Source: Camarhynchus parvulus
Lineage: Eukaryota > Chordata > Aves > Passeriformes > Thraupidae
NCBI RefSeq assembly: GCF_901933205.1
Contig: NC_044572.1
Span: forward strand, 76,257,465 to 76,321,464
DNA: 64,000 bases
Reading direction: 5' to 3'
A model generated the notes under the pieces. The model searched no databases and was not told the origin of the DNA. It saw only the letters and a list, made by a program, of their open reading frames with translations. Position 1 is the stretch's first letter. The number at the start of each line of letters is the position of its first letter. Both the position numbers and the translations under genes were made by a program. Positions 25,908-40,393 of the stretch are shown here, in pieces.

Positions 25908-28900
25908 AAAATGATTTTTTAAATCATCCTTTAGAAAGTATAAGTATTGGACCAGTCTGGAATTAACCAAACTCATAAACTCACACAAGGGTAACAAAGG
26001 GAATATTTTGAATGCAAAGAAGGGTATGAAATTATGCTGCCTAGCGTTACTTTGTGGATTATAAAGTGCTAAGACCTTGTACTTGCAGTACATATAAATG
26101 GCACAGTGCATTCTAAGGAACATTATAAGTGTGTTACAAGTTTTGGGCCATTCTTATTTTTCCAAAGTCTCCAAAAATATATATTTTTTTTAACAAAAGA
26201 GTAATGTAAAGTATACCTCCTTATGCAAGTGTTACTGATAGAAAATTGTTACATTTTCTTTTAATAAACAAAAGGGACAAAATCTTTTATTCGTATTTTT
26301 CAAATAAAATGTGCTCTTTGCTATGGTGATGGGTTATTGTATTCCTCATCACAACCAGAATGTGTTATTTTGCCTTCACTCCTGTATTCTGTGCTCACCA
26401 AGGAACCAGAACATCTGCAGACGCTCCATCTTTATGACCCAGGTGTGACACAGTTGTATTAATGAGGCCAATGTCTGAAACGGTATGGGAATTTGAACTG
26501 GATCTGAAGTGCCTGGTATTGTCCCTTGGTTGTGCCACTATTTCAAAGACTCACATGATTATTGCTACAGATGGATAGGAATGGAGAGAGACACCAAAAG
26601 ATAGTTTACAATAGACTGCAGTATAGCTGCTAAATGGTTCATTACTTTTACTTGTGGCAACTGTTCCTCTCCAACCATCACTGTCCTGAAACTGAAATAC
26701 AGTGTTACAGGACAAATACATTAACCACATGAGTGAATTGGGGAATTGCACATCTATGAATCCAAATTGGTGGTAAAAGCCATGGTTGTTATCCCAAGTT
26801 GACACAGAAGGCAAAAGTAGACAAGGACATTTACAGTGCTCAAGCTCAGGCACGTGTAATGAAAGTGCACAAGAATAAATCATTCTTTCTCAAAGGAATT
26901 AACAGGCTTTATCAACAAAAGACATCTCAGAAAATAATGACACCATAGCTCACAACAAACTTGCTGCAAGCAAGGCTGTCTTTCCCAGACTGTCATAAAA
27001 TTCAAATATGAAGTGAGGGTGGACAGGAAACAAAGTGGAATTTTCTTGTTGAACTCTGCTTACCCTACTTTATTGTCCATGAGTCAATTCAGATTGTGTA
27101 CCACTATACTGTGCAATTTTCACATGTGCCTCACCACAAACATGGAAAAATAAAAAGATTGTGAGATAGTATTTGCAAGATAAATATTGTCAGCATGAAT
27201 CTGAAAGCAAGTTCAGGGAGGTTTTGTGCTATTTGTTTTAGTTCTCAGTTGAAGTGTTAAAACTTTGAAAAGATTTTTGAGAAATATTTTAGATAATATT
27301 TTATATTCAAGATTGATTTTTTTTGTCTTTACGGTGCTTTCTATCATCTTATTCTGAAATTGATTTTTAGCTGATTGATTTAGATTTTTGTTTGGAGTCT
27401 ATACTACTTCTATATATGTGGCAAATGTATCATTTGTACTTAGGTGCAAAGAGTCTTCAAAAGCTAGAACATTTGGCTTGTGAGTTTAGCAGACTTGTTC
27501 TGTGGGTTTCACAATTCCATGTAGCATTTTTTGTTCTTGCAACTCCTCACAAGCTCATCAAGGAAGTTCCAAAGATCCAACAGAATTTCCACACTAGCTG
27601 TCTCATAATCTGATCTGTTCTGGAAGTACATGCAACAGAGCTGATAGGCAGTACCTGTAGAAATATACTCATCCAGCAGATACCCTCAAAGCAAAAATGC
27701 ACATTGAGACTAGCGCTCTTAGGGGATCATACGGCACAAAGACCTGGGAAGGTGATAGATTCCTAGCCAAAACTGAATAAAATCAGGGTCCACAGGAACT
27801 CCCACCAAAGTGGACCTTGTCATCAGACACGTTCAATGCTCAAATAACAGGTGAGCTCAATGGAAACTCTGTATATAGGTACATGTAAATAAGTGAACTG
27901 CTCAAATATCAGAACTGCTACTTCTTCTGCTAGAATTCTGAGCAGGCATGGGTCTGTCTTAATACATTTGTCAGGCTAACAGTGTCAACATAATTCTGAG
28001 GTATTCTGCAGTTCTTACACACAGCTTTACCTACCACATTAACTGTCTTGAAACAAATTGGATTGCTCTCTACCTTATTCTTAAGATTCTGCATTGTTTC
28101 TTTAAATCTGAGTTGTATCCTTGATTTAAAAGCAATTCTTTCCTTTATTTTAAATTCAGTTTATTTTCTGGAACCGGTCTGGTTACAAAGCACCTACAAT
28201 TAAAATTCAGCCCTGTTTTGAAGTCTCAAGCACACACATCTAACAGCCAGCTTCATTATTGGATTTGAGCTGGGCAAAAATCAAACATTGCTTGTGTTTG
28301 AAAAGTAAAGCTCACTCTTACTAAAATTATTTTGTTTCTGCTAGTGTAGGTCTAATGATCAAAAACTATGCTTGAGGTGAAAAAGTGTGTGATCCTGATT
28401 ATGTCATATAAACCACATGTGGATTTCTCAAAAAGAAGTAAACATAGCTCATAATCTGTACTACTTGCAAATTATATTACCTTTTTCAAAAATCAAACTT
28501 GCATTTTCCAGATAGTTTCAAATTTTCATCTGAGAAATGGTAACAAGGAGAATAGTAATTGAGAGATCAAAATCTTTTTAATTTCTGGCTGCTCCAACTA
28601 TTTAAAAGAAGAAAACTTGAAAATATATTCCTTTATGATACAAATTGAATTATCAGCTCTGAAAAATAAGTCTCTTGCATATGATATTGGTAACAATAAA
28701 AATAATTATGTTACTGTTCCTTCTTACTTGTTTTTAGCAGTTTTTTTAAATTCAGGATGCCAAAGTATACCTTAAGTTTTGGCTAAATGGGTTATGTAAC
28801 TGCAAGTATAGCATGTGATTTTCTGAGAGAAGGAAATTAAATATAAAGTAAAACTCTCAAATCTTGTATCTGAAGCAGAAACTCAGGCCATATAAGTGTG

Positions 28901-29290
28901 TCAGAGACCAACACCCCATAAACATATTCAATCCCATTTACTGCTAAAAACAAAAGGCCTCTAACACTCACTTGATATTTTGTCCTTCACAAATGACCGT
29001 TTAATATGTATTTGTCAATAGGGTTTGGTGGTTTTTTTTACTTTTTCTGTAAGACTCACTGCATTTTTTGACAAAATTTCTTTTTGTGATTTCCACAGAA
29101 TATTATGAAATAACTTCTGTTGAATTTGATGGAAAAAGTATCAGGACAGTTCTTTGATAGAACTTCTCACCAAAATCTGCAAGGACTAATCAATAACTAA
29201 CTGGTCAAAGCACTTTATCATGGATGTGCAAAATAGACTTCAGAGCAGGATGTTACAAGAGGATCTCCCACTTCAGCTATTTCTTGATCC

Positions 29291-29326
29291 TAATCCCACT
29301 AGAAGTTCTAATCCCATTAGAAGTTT
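29291..29326. repeat. Tandem duplication, 18-base unit
   Basis: TAATCCCACTAGAAGTTC is followed directly by TAATCCCATTAGAAGTTT: two copies with two substitutions. A local slippage duplication. Confidence 0.85.
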
Positions 29327-32300
29327 CAATGAATTTTTACTGATTGTTTAATGATTATTTTTAATAAAAGAACATTCCTGTTTTCAGACACGATTTGTGG
29401 GGATGAGAGATCCTGAAAACATGACTTATACATTTTTTCACTTTGTATCCTGCTTTATAGTTCCTTTTTTTTCTTTTTTTTTTTCCCCTACCCTCAAATG
29501 CCCTCTTTTTGCACTGAGTGCTTGGAGCACTGCAATATAATAACTCAGGTTAAGAATATCCAGGGAATTTAAGAATTTATCTCTCTGAAAAAATGGAAAT
29601 ACTTTTCAGTGGTATCTGATGCCAGATGTACTAATCTTCATTTTTGTACCCTGGGGCAAACATTTAGATTGGACTTTAAAACAGCTGAATTCCTTACCTT
29701 TTTTCCTGCATGATATTCCAAAATTCAAAAAACTTTTTATTATAACTTAAAAAATCTTGCTGGTTTTTAGCATTTATATTGTCCAAGACCCTAGTGTCTA
29801 AGGTCACAGAGAAAATGATATTATTTCCCTAAGTAATTGCTTACTTTAAAAGCAAGATTTCTGATTCCAGTGTTACAAAGTAAAGACTTATAAGGGAGGA
29901 AAGAGAATTATGGGAAGTATGAAGAGCAATGGAAGGGTAGTAGAGTAGACAATAACCACAGGACAGATGTGATTACACAGAAATATTTAGAAATGCATCA
30001 CGAAATGACGTACATAGTGATACAGGTCAGATTTTTCAGTGGGGTATTACAATCTTTATTGTAAATTTCATGAACTAAAATTGCAGTATTTTATGACTAG
30101 TCCCCTTCAAGTTAATATAAACTTAAGTTATATGTGATATAAAATTGGGATAGGTTAGGAAACACAGAAAAATATCCAGTGGAAAATGGCCATAACTAAA
30201 AGTTATTTATGTGGTTCTTATTTGTGTTTCTTTATATTATTCAGGTTATGCTAGTTTGGGTTTTTTTTTGCTGATATTGTGAATAACAATACTGGATCAC
30301 TCATACACAAGCAGATTCCCACTGGTATGCCTAGGGTTTTGTCTTGTCAATTCAACGTGAATTTTTGAAAGTATTTCATTTGTTTTGCAGGAAGTTTTGG
30401 ACTGTACTTTTCTAATGAAAAGCTGCTACACCTTCCTCACTTCTGGAGCAGGATTTTAACTTTTCTGATAAAGATTATAGATTGCAGGAAGAGTGACAGA
30501 AGCTACCCAAATGGCTGCAGGTGAAAACAGTCATGTGCCTACTTACAGGAATATATTACTTTTTGCCTGATTTGTACCCACACAAAAAATATTGTCAGAG
30601 CTCAGAAGGCATTGGAGAAAGCTGTGGTCATGATGCACATAAGAAAACCTTTGCTGACTCTGTTCTATTTCTTTCAAATCTAACCAAATTTAAGGTTAGG
30701 TGAGTCTAATATTACTTCATTGCTCACACTTTATTTAGCTTGTGTGAAAAAATAAACCCACAAAAAATATAGACATTACATGAAACACAGAACTTAAATG
30801 CACCGTACGTGACCTTACGCTATATTTATCTTACTATCCAAGCTTTATCCCAAAAAGGAAAAGGGGCAAAATCTTAGACTATCTTGGATGTCCAACCTTC
30901 ACACTGGATTCTCAACTGTCAAGACAATGAAATAATAGTTTTAATGGGTGCATGCAAAGATTGAGTGTGTCAATTGAAAGGTGAGTGACTTTGGACAGCA
31001 GTTTACACTTGAACTCAAACTGTCTGTTCTCAAGTTATATTTTAGAAAGGAAGAACACCTTTTGATAAAATGGGTCAGATGACAGAAACATCCTAATTTA
31101 AGAGAGTGGAAAGAATACTTGGTGTCTGGTAGAGTTCTACATGACTCTGACAGCCAGGAAGATGCTGCTATGATGTGTTACTGTGGAAAAGAAAACTTTT
31201 GGCCTCTGAAAGGGAAAAGACTCTCCTTATTTTTGAGGCATTTTATGACAGATATTATCACTGCTTGAAAGGATTTATCCTGAATGTGAGAGGTTGTGAT
31301 GGTCAATCTGTCTTTTTGCACCTTGGGCAGTTCCTGTTGATGGTGCAGGCTGCATGGTCCCTGCTACTGATCAGAAGAACCCCATTCTTGACAGACCTTT
31401 TAATAAGAGTATGATGGTAAATGTATTTGGTTCAAGAAATTGACATGAAATTCTGAGCATTTCATTTCAAGGCCACAAGTTCATATTTGACATGGAAATG
31501 TGAAATGTAAACATGGGTAGCAGTAAATGACTACTTTACAGGAAATTTGTTTCTAATCTCACTTCAGTGTTGGTACAGAAAACCACTATGATGGCAGTGC
31601 CAAAGAAATAGTAACTCAGTATGATCACCATATGCCTGTCTGCTCCTAGTTATTTTGAATCTCTTGTTTGACTATGGGGATTTGACAAGTAATCTTGTAA
31701 CAGACATGTCCAAATTTTAGGTAAAAGTGTTATGTCTGTATTCAGCTCAACATTCCATTTATACCCTTGCTACATCACTGCTGTTGTTCCCAGATTGCAG
31801 TGGAACTAAAGAATTTATGGGTGATAAGGATCTGAACTTATTGCTGCTGAACAAATATCAGCTGAAATTTGCAGCCTCAGGAACCTTAACGTCTACAAGA
31901 GGTGATAAACACTCTCATCCAAATGTTGACAGAAACAATATGAATAAAAATAAAATAGATGATGTTTTGTAATTGAAGGCCAAGAGACAGATGAGCTAGG
32001 GAAAATATAAAATTGAAACATTTTTGAGAGAAGTGGAATAAATAACTTGATGCTGCTGGGTGGCCTGATATACCTGGTTATTCACAATGGAAAATTTATG
32101 GAGGAGCAAAAGTCCTTCTTACACTTTTTTCAAATTGATAAAGGATAACTACACAATGCACACAGGAAAGATGAATAGCCATATGGGATCCAGTAATAAT
32201 GGACGTGAAACCACAGTTTGCTTATTGATAAGAAAGCTCTTTGTATATGCAATGATATGGAGTCAAAGCCAAATATTTTGTATGTAAGAACAGTACAGTA

Positions 32301-35300
32301 GAAGAAAACTTGTTCTTTGAGCTTACTATACTAAAAGCAAAATTCTGTTCCATGAAAAAGAAATGATGATGCATCTATAAACAAATATATCTTCCTGACT
32401 CTTTCATCGATTCCCTATCGGTTCTTAAGAAAATACCTTAATATTAGTAAAGCACTGATTTTTTTTTCCAGTCCAGAACTAGTTAGACCTGTTCATATAT
32501 GTTTTCTTGAAATCAATCCTCTCCATATATAAATGTACTCTAAACAGAAGATGCTAAAACAAAAGCTGCAGAAGCTTCCAAGTCATAATTTCTCAATAAC
32601 CTGGATCCTTAAATCTAAGTGATTTAGAATCTCAATTTTAATATTCAGCTTTGAAAATCCTGTTTTGTTAGGTACTTAAAGAATCTGGGGTCCAAAACCT
32701 ACACATTCTATTTTGAAAATATTCTTAGAAATATTTTCAAGAAAATATTCTAAAAACTGCCACAAACAGCAAAATCAAGTGGGCATGGCAATTCCTAGGT
32801 ATGCAAGTTAATAGTAAACCTAGTTTATATAGAAGGTTAATCGTCTAGGTTTTCTTGAAAGATTCAATAAGTCTTTGAATAAAGGTAATATGATTTTGTC
32901 ATTTGGATTTCCAATAAGATTTTGATAAAACTCAAAAATATTTCATCAAACTTATAACTACATGATCTGAAAGACAGATTTGAGAACAGGAAAAAAAATG
33001 TACAGGGCTACTTTATAGGGTATGTCAGGGTAAAGAGTACTGCTAGGTATTTTTTCAGGGGGGAAGTTGTCTGATATAGCCAAAGATAATCTAGAAAACC
33101 CAATTGTGACTACTTGAAAAGCAATCAATGGATCATTACTGCATGAATTGAAGCTGTGGTTGAAATGGAAAAAAACCAAGGTAATGGGCAAAAGCAAAAC
33201 CTACCCAAAAGGCACCTGCTCCTTGAATCCAGAATGAATTTATTCCTCATGGAGAATATTTTGAGTTGCTATTTCTAACTAAATATCTGCTAGGTAGTGA
33301 CCAAAGCCAATATAAACAAATTTGGCATTAAAATGTATTAGGTAATAAGAAAAAAAAATTAAGAGTGTCATTATGCTATTTCAAAAATTCAGAGTGATTC
33401 CATATTTCAACTACTCGGTAAAACAGGCTAGCGGCATTCAGAAAACAAGAGAAACCACACAGAAATCAAGAAAATGGTTAATAGTTACAAAACAGCATGC
33501 ATATCAGGAGTTTCTAAAAGTTAGGGTTCTTCAATATGGAAAAGAAATGAGCTATGGGAATAATATCTAACAAGTTAAAATTTTCAAAATTACAACTTAC
33601 ATGTGGGAAATAAATAAAAAAAACTACTATTATTATTTTTCACAATAGAAAAATGAAAAGAAAAAACTAGAACCTATAAAATAAGCTTTTAGTTAACAGA
33701 TTTGAAATAAACAAAATGAGATAGCTTTTCACATGGCATACAACCCAGTGGTAAAAGTCAAGAGATGATACAGTCTTTTTTCCATCACAGATGTGGCTTT
33801 GGAAGTCACACAGCTGCATTTTTTTTCTTTAGCTACAGTGTTGTTGACCTGAACTATTGTCCTGCCATGCAGTTTGGAATACAAAGAAACCATCAATCAA
33901 TTTCCAGCCCTGTAATACTTATCTGCATCCTCTTCTGCATCTTTTGAATCTGCCAGTCACCCAGTGACAGAGGTAGTTCATGAACCTTCTTCAGCTGACT
34001 TGGCTCATCCGTAGAAAATACCAGTCAGGAAAATGAACCCACAAGTTCATTTAAAGTCCAATGAGTTATGAAATGGAAGTCAATGAACTGCTGGCCTCCA
34101 CTCACCCTGTACAGTCCAACGACTTCTATTATCCCATTCAAAATGCTCTGAAGTGAGTCATTACTTAATTAAATTACTGAGAGCTGAGATTACAGACAAA
34201 CCACATAAAATATTTAGAGAATCATTTTTAAAGAGAAGCAGAAATGTGAACCACTCTGTTTCTCAACTATTAATCACATCACCTGTGATGCTCAGGGGGT
34301 TTCTCCCTTTTATGCATGAGACTAGCTGACAAAATACCTGTTGAGGAAACAACTCAGCTATGTGGTTTTTTTGGTATTAGGATGCTTCAAAGCCAATTTT
34401 GAAATTAATTATTCCAATTATATATGTTAAAACTTGAGAAATTCAGAGTAAACCAAACTAACCATTTAAATCCATCCATTGTTGAAAGTGGTAATTTAGA
34501 AGAAAACTTTGAACTATCACATCTTTTTCATCAAATATGACAAACTGATAGAAAGGAAATTAATATTTGAAGCATATGAACTTATAAATTTTACATTGTC
34601 CATGTAATAAGCAAACAAAATATTCATGTTATGCAGAAGGAAAAGACAAGTGTGGCCAAAGCACATTTTCTTACCTGCAAATTAGTGAGTGATTTTGTTA
34701 TAATTACTTATCTTTTTTCCAGTGCCTAAACTTTTTAAAAAACCACTCTCAGTTATATTCACTGATAAAATTTTATAGGGCTTATGTAAAAAATAGACTG
34801 TTTTGCAGACAAAGAAACCCTGTTGCTTACTGAGAAAAAAAAAAGGCATGCATTCATTTAACAAAAGACAGTAAAAATCATATTGATTATGGTAAAATAG
34901 ATGTATGGGACTGGGACTATAAATGGCTCTATGGAGGCCTTTCTGTGTGTAAACATATCAAATAAATACATTAAAACTTATAATTCTGACTTCCTCTTGC
35001 AGAATGAAGATTGCATTCTTTGCTTACGAAGAATTTACTGCTAATACACAAAAATTTTTTGGGGTATTGATTGTTTAGAAGTGACCTATTTCTTCTTTCC
35101 TTCTTGACCAGTCAAGCATTTATTTGTTTCTTGTCTTTAAAGTTCATCATTCTACCCAGGTTTTTGTCTAGCTTACAGCATTTTATTAGCTCTGTCAATG
35201 TTATTTGCAAATGTGGCAGCTACCACCCATGGTTAACAGCTTATTTATTTATACAGAAATTGCAGCAATATCCTGACCAAAACAGTCATAAAACCCAATT

Positions 35301-35941
35301 AGGCATAAGGTATGTAATGTGCTTCACACAAAATGCAAATGAAAATATTGATCATATAAATAAATAACTCTATTTCATTTATAATAGCTTGAGTATTCTA
35401 AGGTAAGAGCCTTATATTGCAAAGTTCTGCTTACAGATCCAGTTTTAATCAGCAAATCAAATCAAATCCCCCCCTCCCACAGAGTCACACCACACATACT
35501 TTCCCACTGATATACAGTTTAATTTTAAACATATTAAATATATGGCAAAATTACAAATTTGGTCTGAATAAATAGTAAGAAACAGTCACCTGAAGAGAGA
35601 AGCAGACTGATAGCAGAGCAGCAAATTTCATGCAGTCATGTCAAACTAGACAGGTTTTATTCTTGTACTAAAACGTTTCAATACATCATCTTTACTATTC
35701 TGTTTATTTGATAGAAGCAAGGTTGGTTTTTTTTTTTCCATCAGGTGGAAAATAATAGTCTTTCTGGTTGGTGATGCATACTAACTGACTGGGATATTCT
35801 TTCTTATCCATTTGGGATAACATTGGAGCTAGATTATTTCTGTATGATGTATTTATATTTATGTGTCTGGTAGGGCGCACTTAGTCAGTTCTGGGATGGC
35901 TCCCTTGCTCTACTGTTTCTGTTTCCATCTGAAATAGACTC

Positions 35942-35956
35942 TTTTTTTTTTTTTTT
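35942..35956 (+). repeat. Poly(T) tract, 15 bases
   Basis: An uninterrupted run of 15 T in AT-rich intergenic sequence. Confidence 0.85.
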
Positions 35957-37501
35957 CTTTTGATTCAAAGATGCTACCCTGATAGCCTTCCTGGAGAAAA
36001 ATTGTTTTGCATTACAAGATTTTGGGGGCATATTGGGGTAGAAATGGCAGTGGGTGGTGTGTGCTCCGAGGCACAAAATAACTGAGGTGACCACAGTTCT
36101 GATTTGTGTTTTAGTCATGACTAATGCCTCTACATTACCGTAGAGCCTTATAGAGCATACAAAATATTATATATGCAAGAAATATGACTGATGTGTGAGA
36201 TTTAAACATTTTTTATTCAAAAATTTTCTATTTTAACCACTGTATATGAGACAAAATATAGATAATTGCCTATAAATCAAGTCTATTGTGTAAAAAGAGA
36301 TAATGATGTGTTTTGTCCTTCTGTCCTGCAGAAGCACAGTGATAACCTGACCTACATCAGAAAAGTTATTCTTTTGAAGCCTAAATTTTGTGCAGCTTGG
36401 CATGATGAGCTACTTTTTGTATATTGTTGGATAGAGTGAAACTGCTTCCCAGCAGGGCAGGTTTTCTAAATGAATTTTTGCTGTAAATCACACATCCAAC
36501 TGCAGTGTATTCACACTGTTAGAAAGACTGCACACTCTGTGAGAGAAAGAAGTTTCTGTATGAAGAAGTCACACAGTTCAGCACTTGGGAGTCATAGCTG
36601 TTGATGTCTTAGCATAGAATATAAGCATGAGGGAATAAGAAGCTCTGCTTTCCCATGCTCCTGGAGCTGAAATATTTGTTTATGTTGCTTGGCACTTAGA
36701 CCTCTGCCTAATAGGAGACTTGATTTCATTTGTTAGTCTCAAGACTGGGTGCACAAGGTCCAGACTCCACTAATACAATTCCACTGGCTAGTTTTTATTT
36801 GTAAGTAAACTTGATTTTAACTTTCTGTATGCTTTGACTCTCAGGCATGGCATAAATATGAGCAAATAGGAAATCTAGAGCAGAAAAACACTTCCTGAAA
36901 TTCTCTGTTTTTCTTATATTCTTCAGTTTGTGGAAAACAAACCATTAGCAACTCAAAGGCTTTCAAAAGTTTAATGATTAATTTTTGCTATCAAGTTTGG
37001 GCAGACAACGGCATACTGATTTATGTTAATGTGTTCTTATGCATTTAACTTGACAACCATGCACTGGGGTTGGCCCTGTCCCAGCAATGCTGCAGCAGGG
37101 ATGGTCTCCATCTCCCCACAGCCCCACACTTCCTGGCCATAGGCACCACTAAGCAGCCATTCTCAGGCCCAAATCCTAGCCACTTCATCCAGAGATCAAC
37201 TCTGCACCCCACCCTTGGTGTCAACGTCTGGACATCTGGACACAACAGAGCCATGTTTTGTCCTGATTTTAATTATCATTGCATTCCTTTTTCAGAGACT
37301 TCTATGTGATTTCCAAAAGACTGTCTCATCTCATATTGTCCAGGCTAACTTCTATAAAAGCCAATAAGAATGTTGCTGCCTTTTGGACTGCCCTTTGAAT
37401 TAACTGTGCCTACAACTTGCATTCTGTAAAGTTATGAGTTCCTCCTGCTCACTGATCAGACAAGAAATGCCTTCAGATGATGGACCATTTGCCCAGCGCA
37501 C

Positions 37502-38540
37502 TGGGTTTGTGTGGGCGGGTTTTGGTTGCAGGGAAGCTACAGTGGTGGCTTCTGTGAGAAGCTTCTAGGAGTTTCCTCCATGTCCAACAGAGCCAATACC
37601 AGACAGTTCCAGGACAAGGCTGGGCTAATTAGAAAAGGTGGCAAACCCTCTATGGTAACATACTTAAGAAGAAGAAAAAAAAATACTGTGCAGTTGTAAT
37701 CGCAGCTGGAGCAGAGCAGGGTGAGAACATGTAAGGTGAATATCTCTGCAGACATCGAGGTCAGTGGAGAAGGGGAGAGAGGAGGTCCTGCAGGCGCAAG
37801 AGCTGAGATCCCCCTGTGGTCTGTGGTGCAGACCATGGTAAAGAAGCTGTCCCCCTGCAGCCCACGGAGGAGCACATGGATGCAGAAATACACTTGCAGT
37901 TCATGGACAAAATCCAGGCCAGAGCAGCAGAATGCCTGAGAGGAGTCTATGAACATGTGTGACACTTGTGCTGGGGCAGGATCCTGGCAGGGACCTGCCA
38001 ACCTGTGGACAATGGAGGCCATGCTGGAGGAGGTTTCCAGGTAGAACATATGACCTAATGGTCCTGATGGACCTGAAGGACTGTGGCTTAAGGACTGCAT
38101 TCCATGAAGTGCGACCCATATTGCAGCAGTTTGTAAAGAACTGTTTCCTGTGGTATGGACTCATTGGAAATGTTTGTGAAGAACTACCAGAGCAGGGGAA
38201 CGACTCCCCTCCATCATCAGCAGAAAGAAACAACACGCAATGAACTGTCTGTAACCACTACTCCACTAGTACTCTGTCACTGAGAAAGGGATGGAGGGGA
38301 GGGTGGGAAGGGGAAATTTCTTAAAGGTCTTATTTTGTTTTTCGTTATCCTGATTGTTGCTAGTAATAAATTCAATTAATATCTGTAATTCAAGTCAGTT
38401 GTTTTCTGTGACAGTATATGATGAGTGATCTTTCTCTGTCCTTATTTCACCTTATGAATCCTTCCTTATATTTTCTCTCCCCTGTCCAAATGCAGAGGGG
38501 TGTGATAGAAATGCTTTGGTGGGTGTCTGGCATCCAACAC
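37502..38540 (+). mobile_element. Long solo LTR of an avian endogenous retrovirus (ERVL-like)
   Basis: A GC-richer block of about 1.04 kb. It begins near TGGGTTTGTGTGGGCGGGTT and carries GTGGCTTCTGTGAGAAGCTT early on. A repeated module of the type 'CAG CCC ... GGAG GAG CAC ATG' fills the middle. Near the end come a GGGAGGGTGGGAAGGGG stretch, AATAAA at 38365-38370, and the tail TCTCTCCCCTGTCC ... GGTGGGTGTCTGGCATCC. This order matches a long ERVL-type LTR common in songbird genomes, as I recall it, in sense orientation. The 187-codon minus-strand frame at 37537-38100 is a by-product of its GC-rich repeats, not a gene. The extreme 3' end seems diverged or cut, and no target duplication is clear. 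Confidence 0.82.
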
Positions 38541-40393
38541 CTAGCTATTCTTATTTTGTTGCTTTTCATAGCTTGAGGGCAGCAGATGTGATTTAATACA
38601 TCTATCTCAGAGAATATATTCAATAGTTTTCTGCTTGGCAGGAAGGCCAAAGAGAACTGCAGAGAGGAAAAGTCATTCTCTCCTTGCCATTAGATTTTGC
38701 CACTCCTATAAACTTCAAACTGAATCTGAAGTAGCACAAACAGAAGTGTGATCAATTTCTCAGTATGAATGAAGATAGAGGAGCCTCTAAAACATAACGT
38801 GATAAAAATTATGACCCACAAGAAAAAACCCTCGGTATTGAAAAATTTCTTTGTACAGCCTTCCACAGTATGTGCAGGACAGAATCATGAATATTGTATA
38901 ATATGTCTTTGGAACATAATACATGGTGTAATTCCTGAGAAAGTTGTTACTGTACATCACCATTTGTAATGGTGTTTGCCATAAGACAACATAAATTTTA
39001 TTTCAGGCAGAGAAAGAGATACTATTTTCTTGTGTCTTTAATTGCTTAGAATATTGTATAAAATCACATGTAGTTTTGTGCAGAGAACAAGACATAAAAA
39101 AATTCTTTCTTTGGTCTATTTTAAACATTGCTTCCTTTACCTCATATTTTCCACAGAAGTGATCAAGGCTCAAAGAAGCTCTTGCAACACTTTTCAGATA
39201 GTTTCAGTCATTTTTGCTTCACTTGATGGATATTACTATTCCCATGTGTTGTGTTAGCAAAGTAGTCATGCAACACATTTGAAGCTTGAATTAAAAGTCC
39301 ATGTTTTCCCCCTGGACAAGATTCATAAATAAAAAATATCTTCTCTGAATAGAATTCAGGTATTGCACTGAAGGGAAAAGACTTTATATGTTAACACAGT
39401 CAAGAGTCAACGATGCATAGTAAAATGGCTCCATGAGTGATGAAATTCAGATTTCAAGCTAAATTCTCTAACTTTCATTTTAAAAAAACTGCTCCAGTTC
39501 ACTCATATTTGTTAGTATTTCTGTCAGAATCAATTCAATTTCATTATGCAAGTGTGCTGAATAAAAGCCTCAGATATATAGGCTGCCTCTCTGAACCTTA
39601 AATCATCATTAATAGCATTGACCCACTGCACTAGAGGAAATGACTTTCAGAACATTATATCTGAGAGACAGTGTTAGGTGACATCCAGATGCATCCATTT
39701 ATCACTCACATACTTTTCCTCCCCCTAACTCTAAAGTTCATTCAGCAGGCTGTATCCTACTTCATCCTAGTACCCTTAAATGACTGTGATAATGTGAAGA
39801 CTGTTACTATTGTTTGGGTTCTCATTAAAATGACCTGTTGAATGCTGTCAAATCACAACTATTCCTGCAGCTGACAAAGGAATGCAGTTGTGCAGATTAT
39901 GACCTTTCCAAGGACTGGTAGTTCTGTTAGTTTCCATGAAAAAACACTGACAATTGTGCACATTCAGTTCACATCAGTTAGGCATTTTAAGGAAGGTGTC
40001 CATACGCAGTGCTCATTCTTTGTGCATGAACAGTGTCTCTGGGTAGCAGGTGTCTAAGGCTGTTTATGGGCATTATTAGGATACTATGTGGGACATTCAG
40101 CTGGGACAACTGAAGTTCTTTACCAGTCAAGTGTTCAATTTCCATACCAATGTAATACTCAGTATTTGAAAGTGTTAAATATTCACCTACAGTTTGAATG
40201 GGAGCAATTTCATTTTTAAGTTGTGCTTTTAGAGTGTAATTAGTTTTGTGTTAATTTAACTGGGGCTTTTTTGCTTCATTGTTGAAAAGACCACTGTAAT
40301 AAAACCAAATTTGAAGACAAAAGTATACTTGAAGGGAAACGTAGATTGGAAAGAATTGTCTTGGTTATATGTACAGACTTGTTAAAAAATTTT

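Larger units (their letters stand above)
24201..37501. other. Gene-free intergenic stretch, 13.3 kb
   Basis: AT-rich sequence with no supported gene, RNA or long repeat. Small tandem duplications occur at 25876-25907 (16-base unit, two perfect copies) and 29291-29326 (18-base unit, two copies with two differences). A 15-base T run is at 35942-35956. A GC-richer block of unknown origin lies at about 37040-37260. All open frames are short and lack any family pattern. Confidence 0.7.

Noticed and set aside
37537..38100. 187-codon minus-strand open frame
   Set aside because: It lies wholly within the ERVL-type LTR and arises from its GC-rich reiterated modules. LTRs do not encode such a protein.
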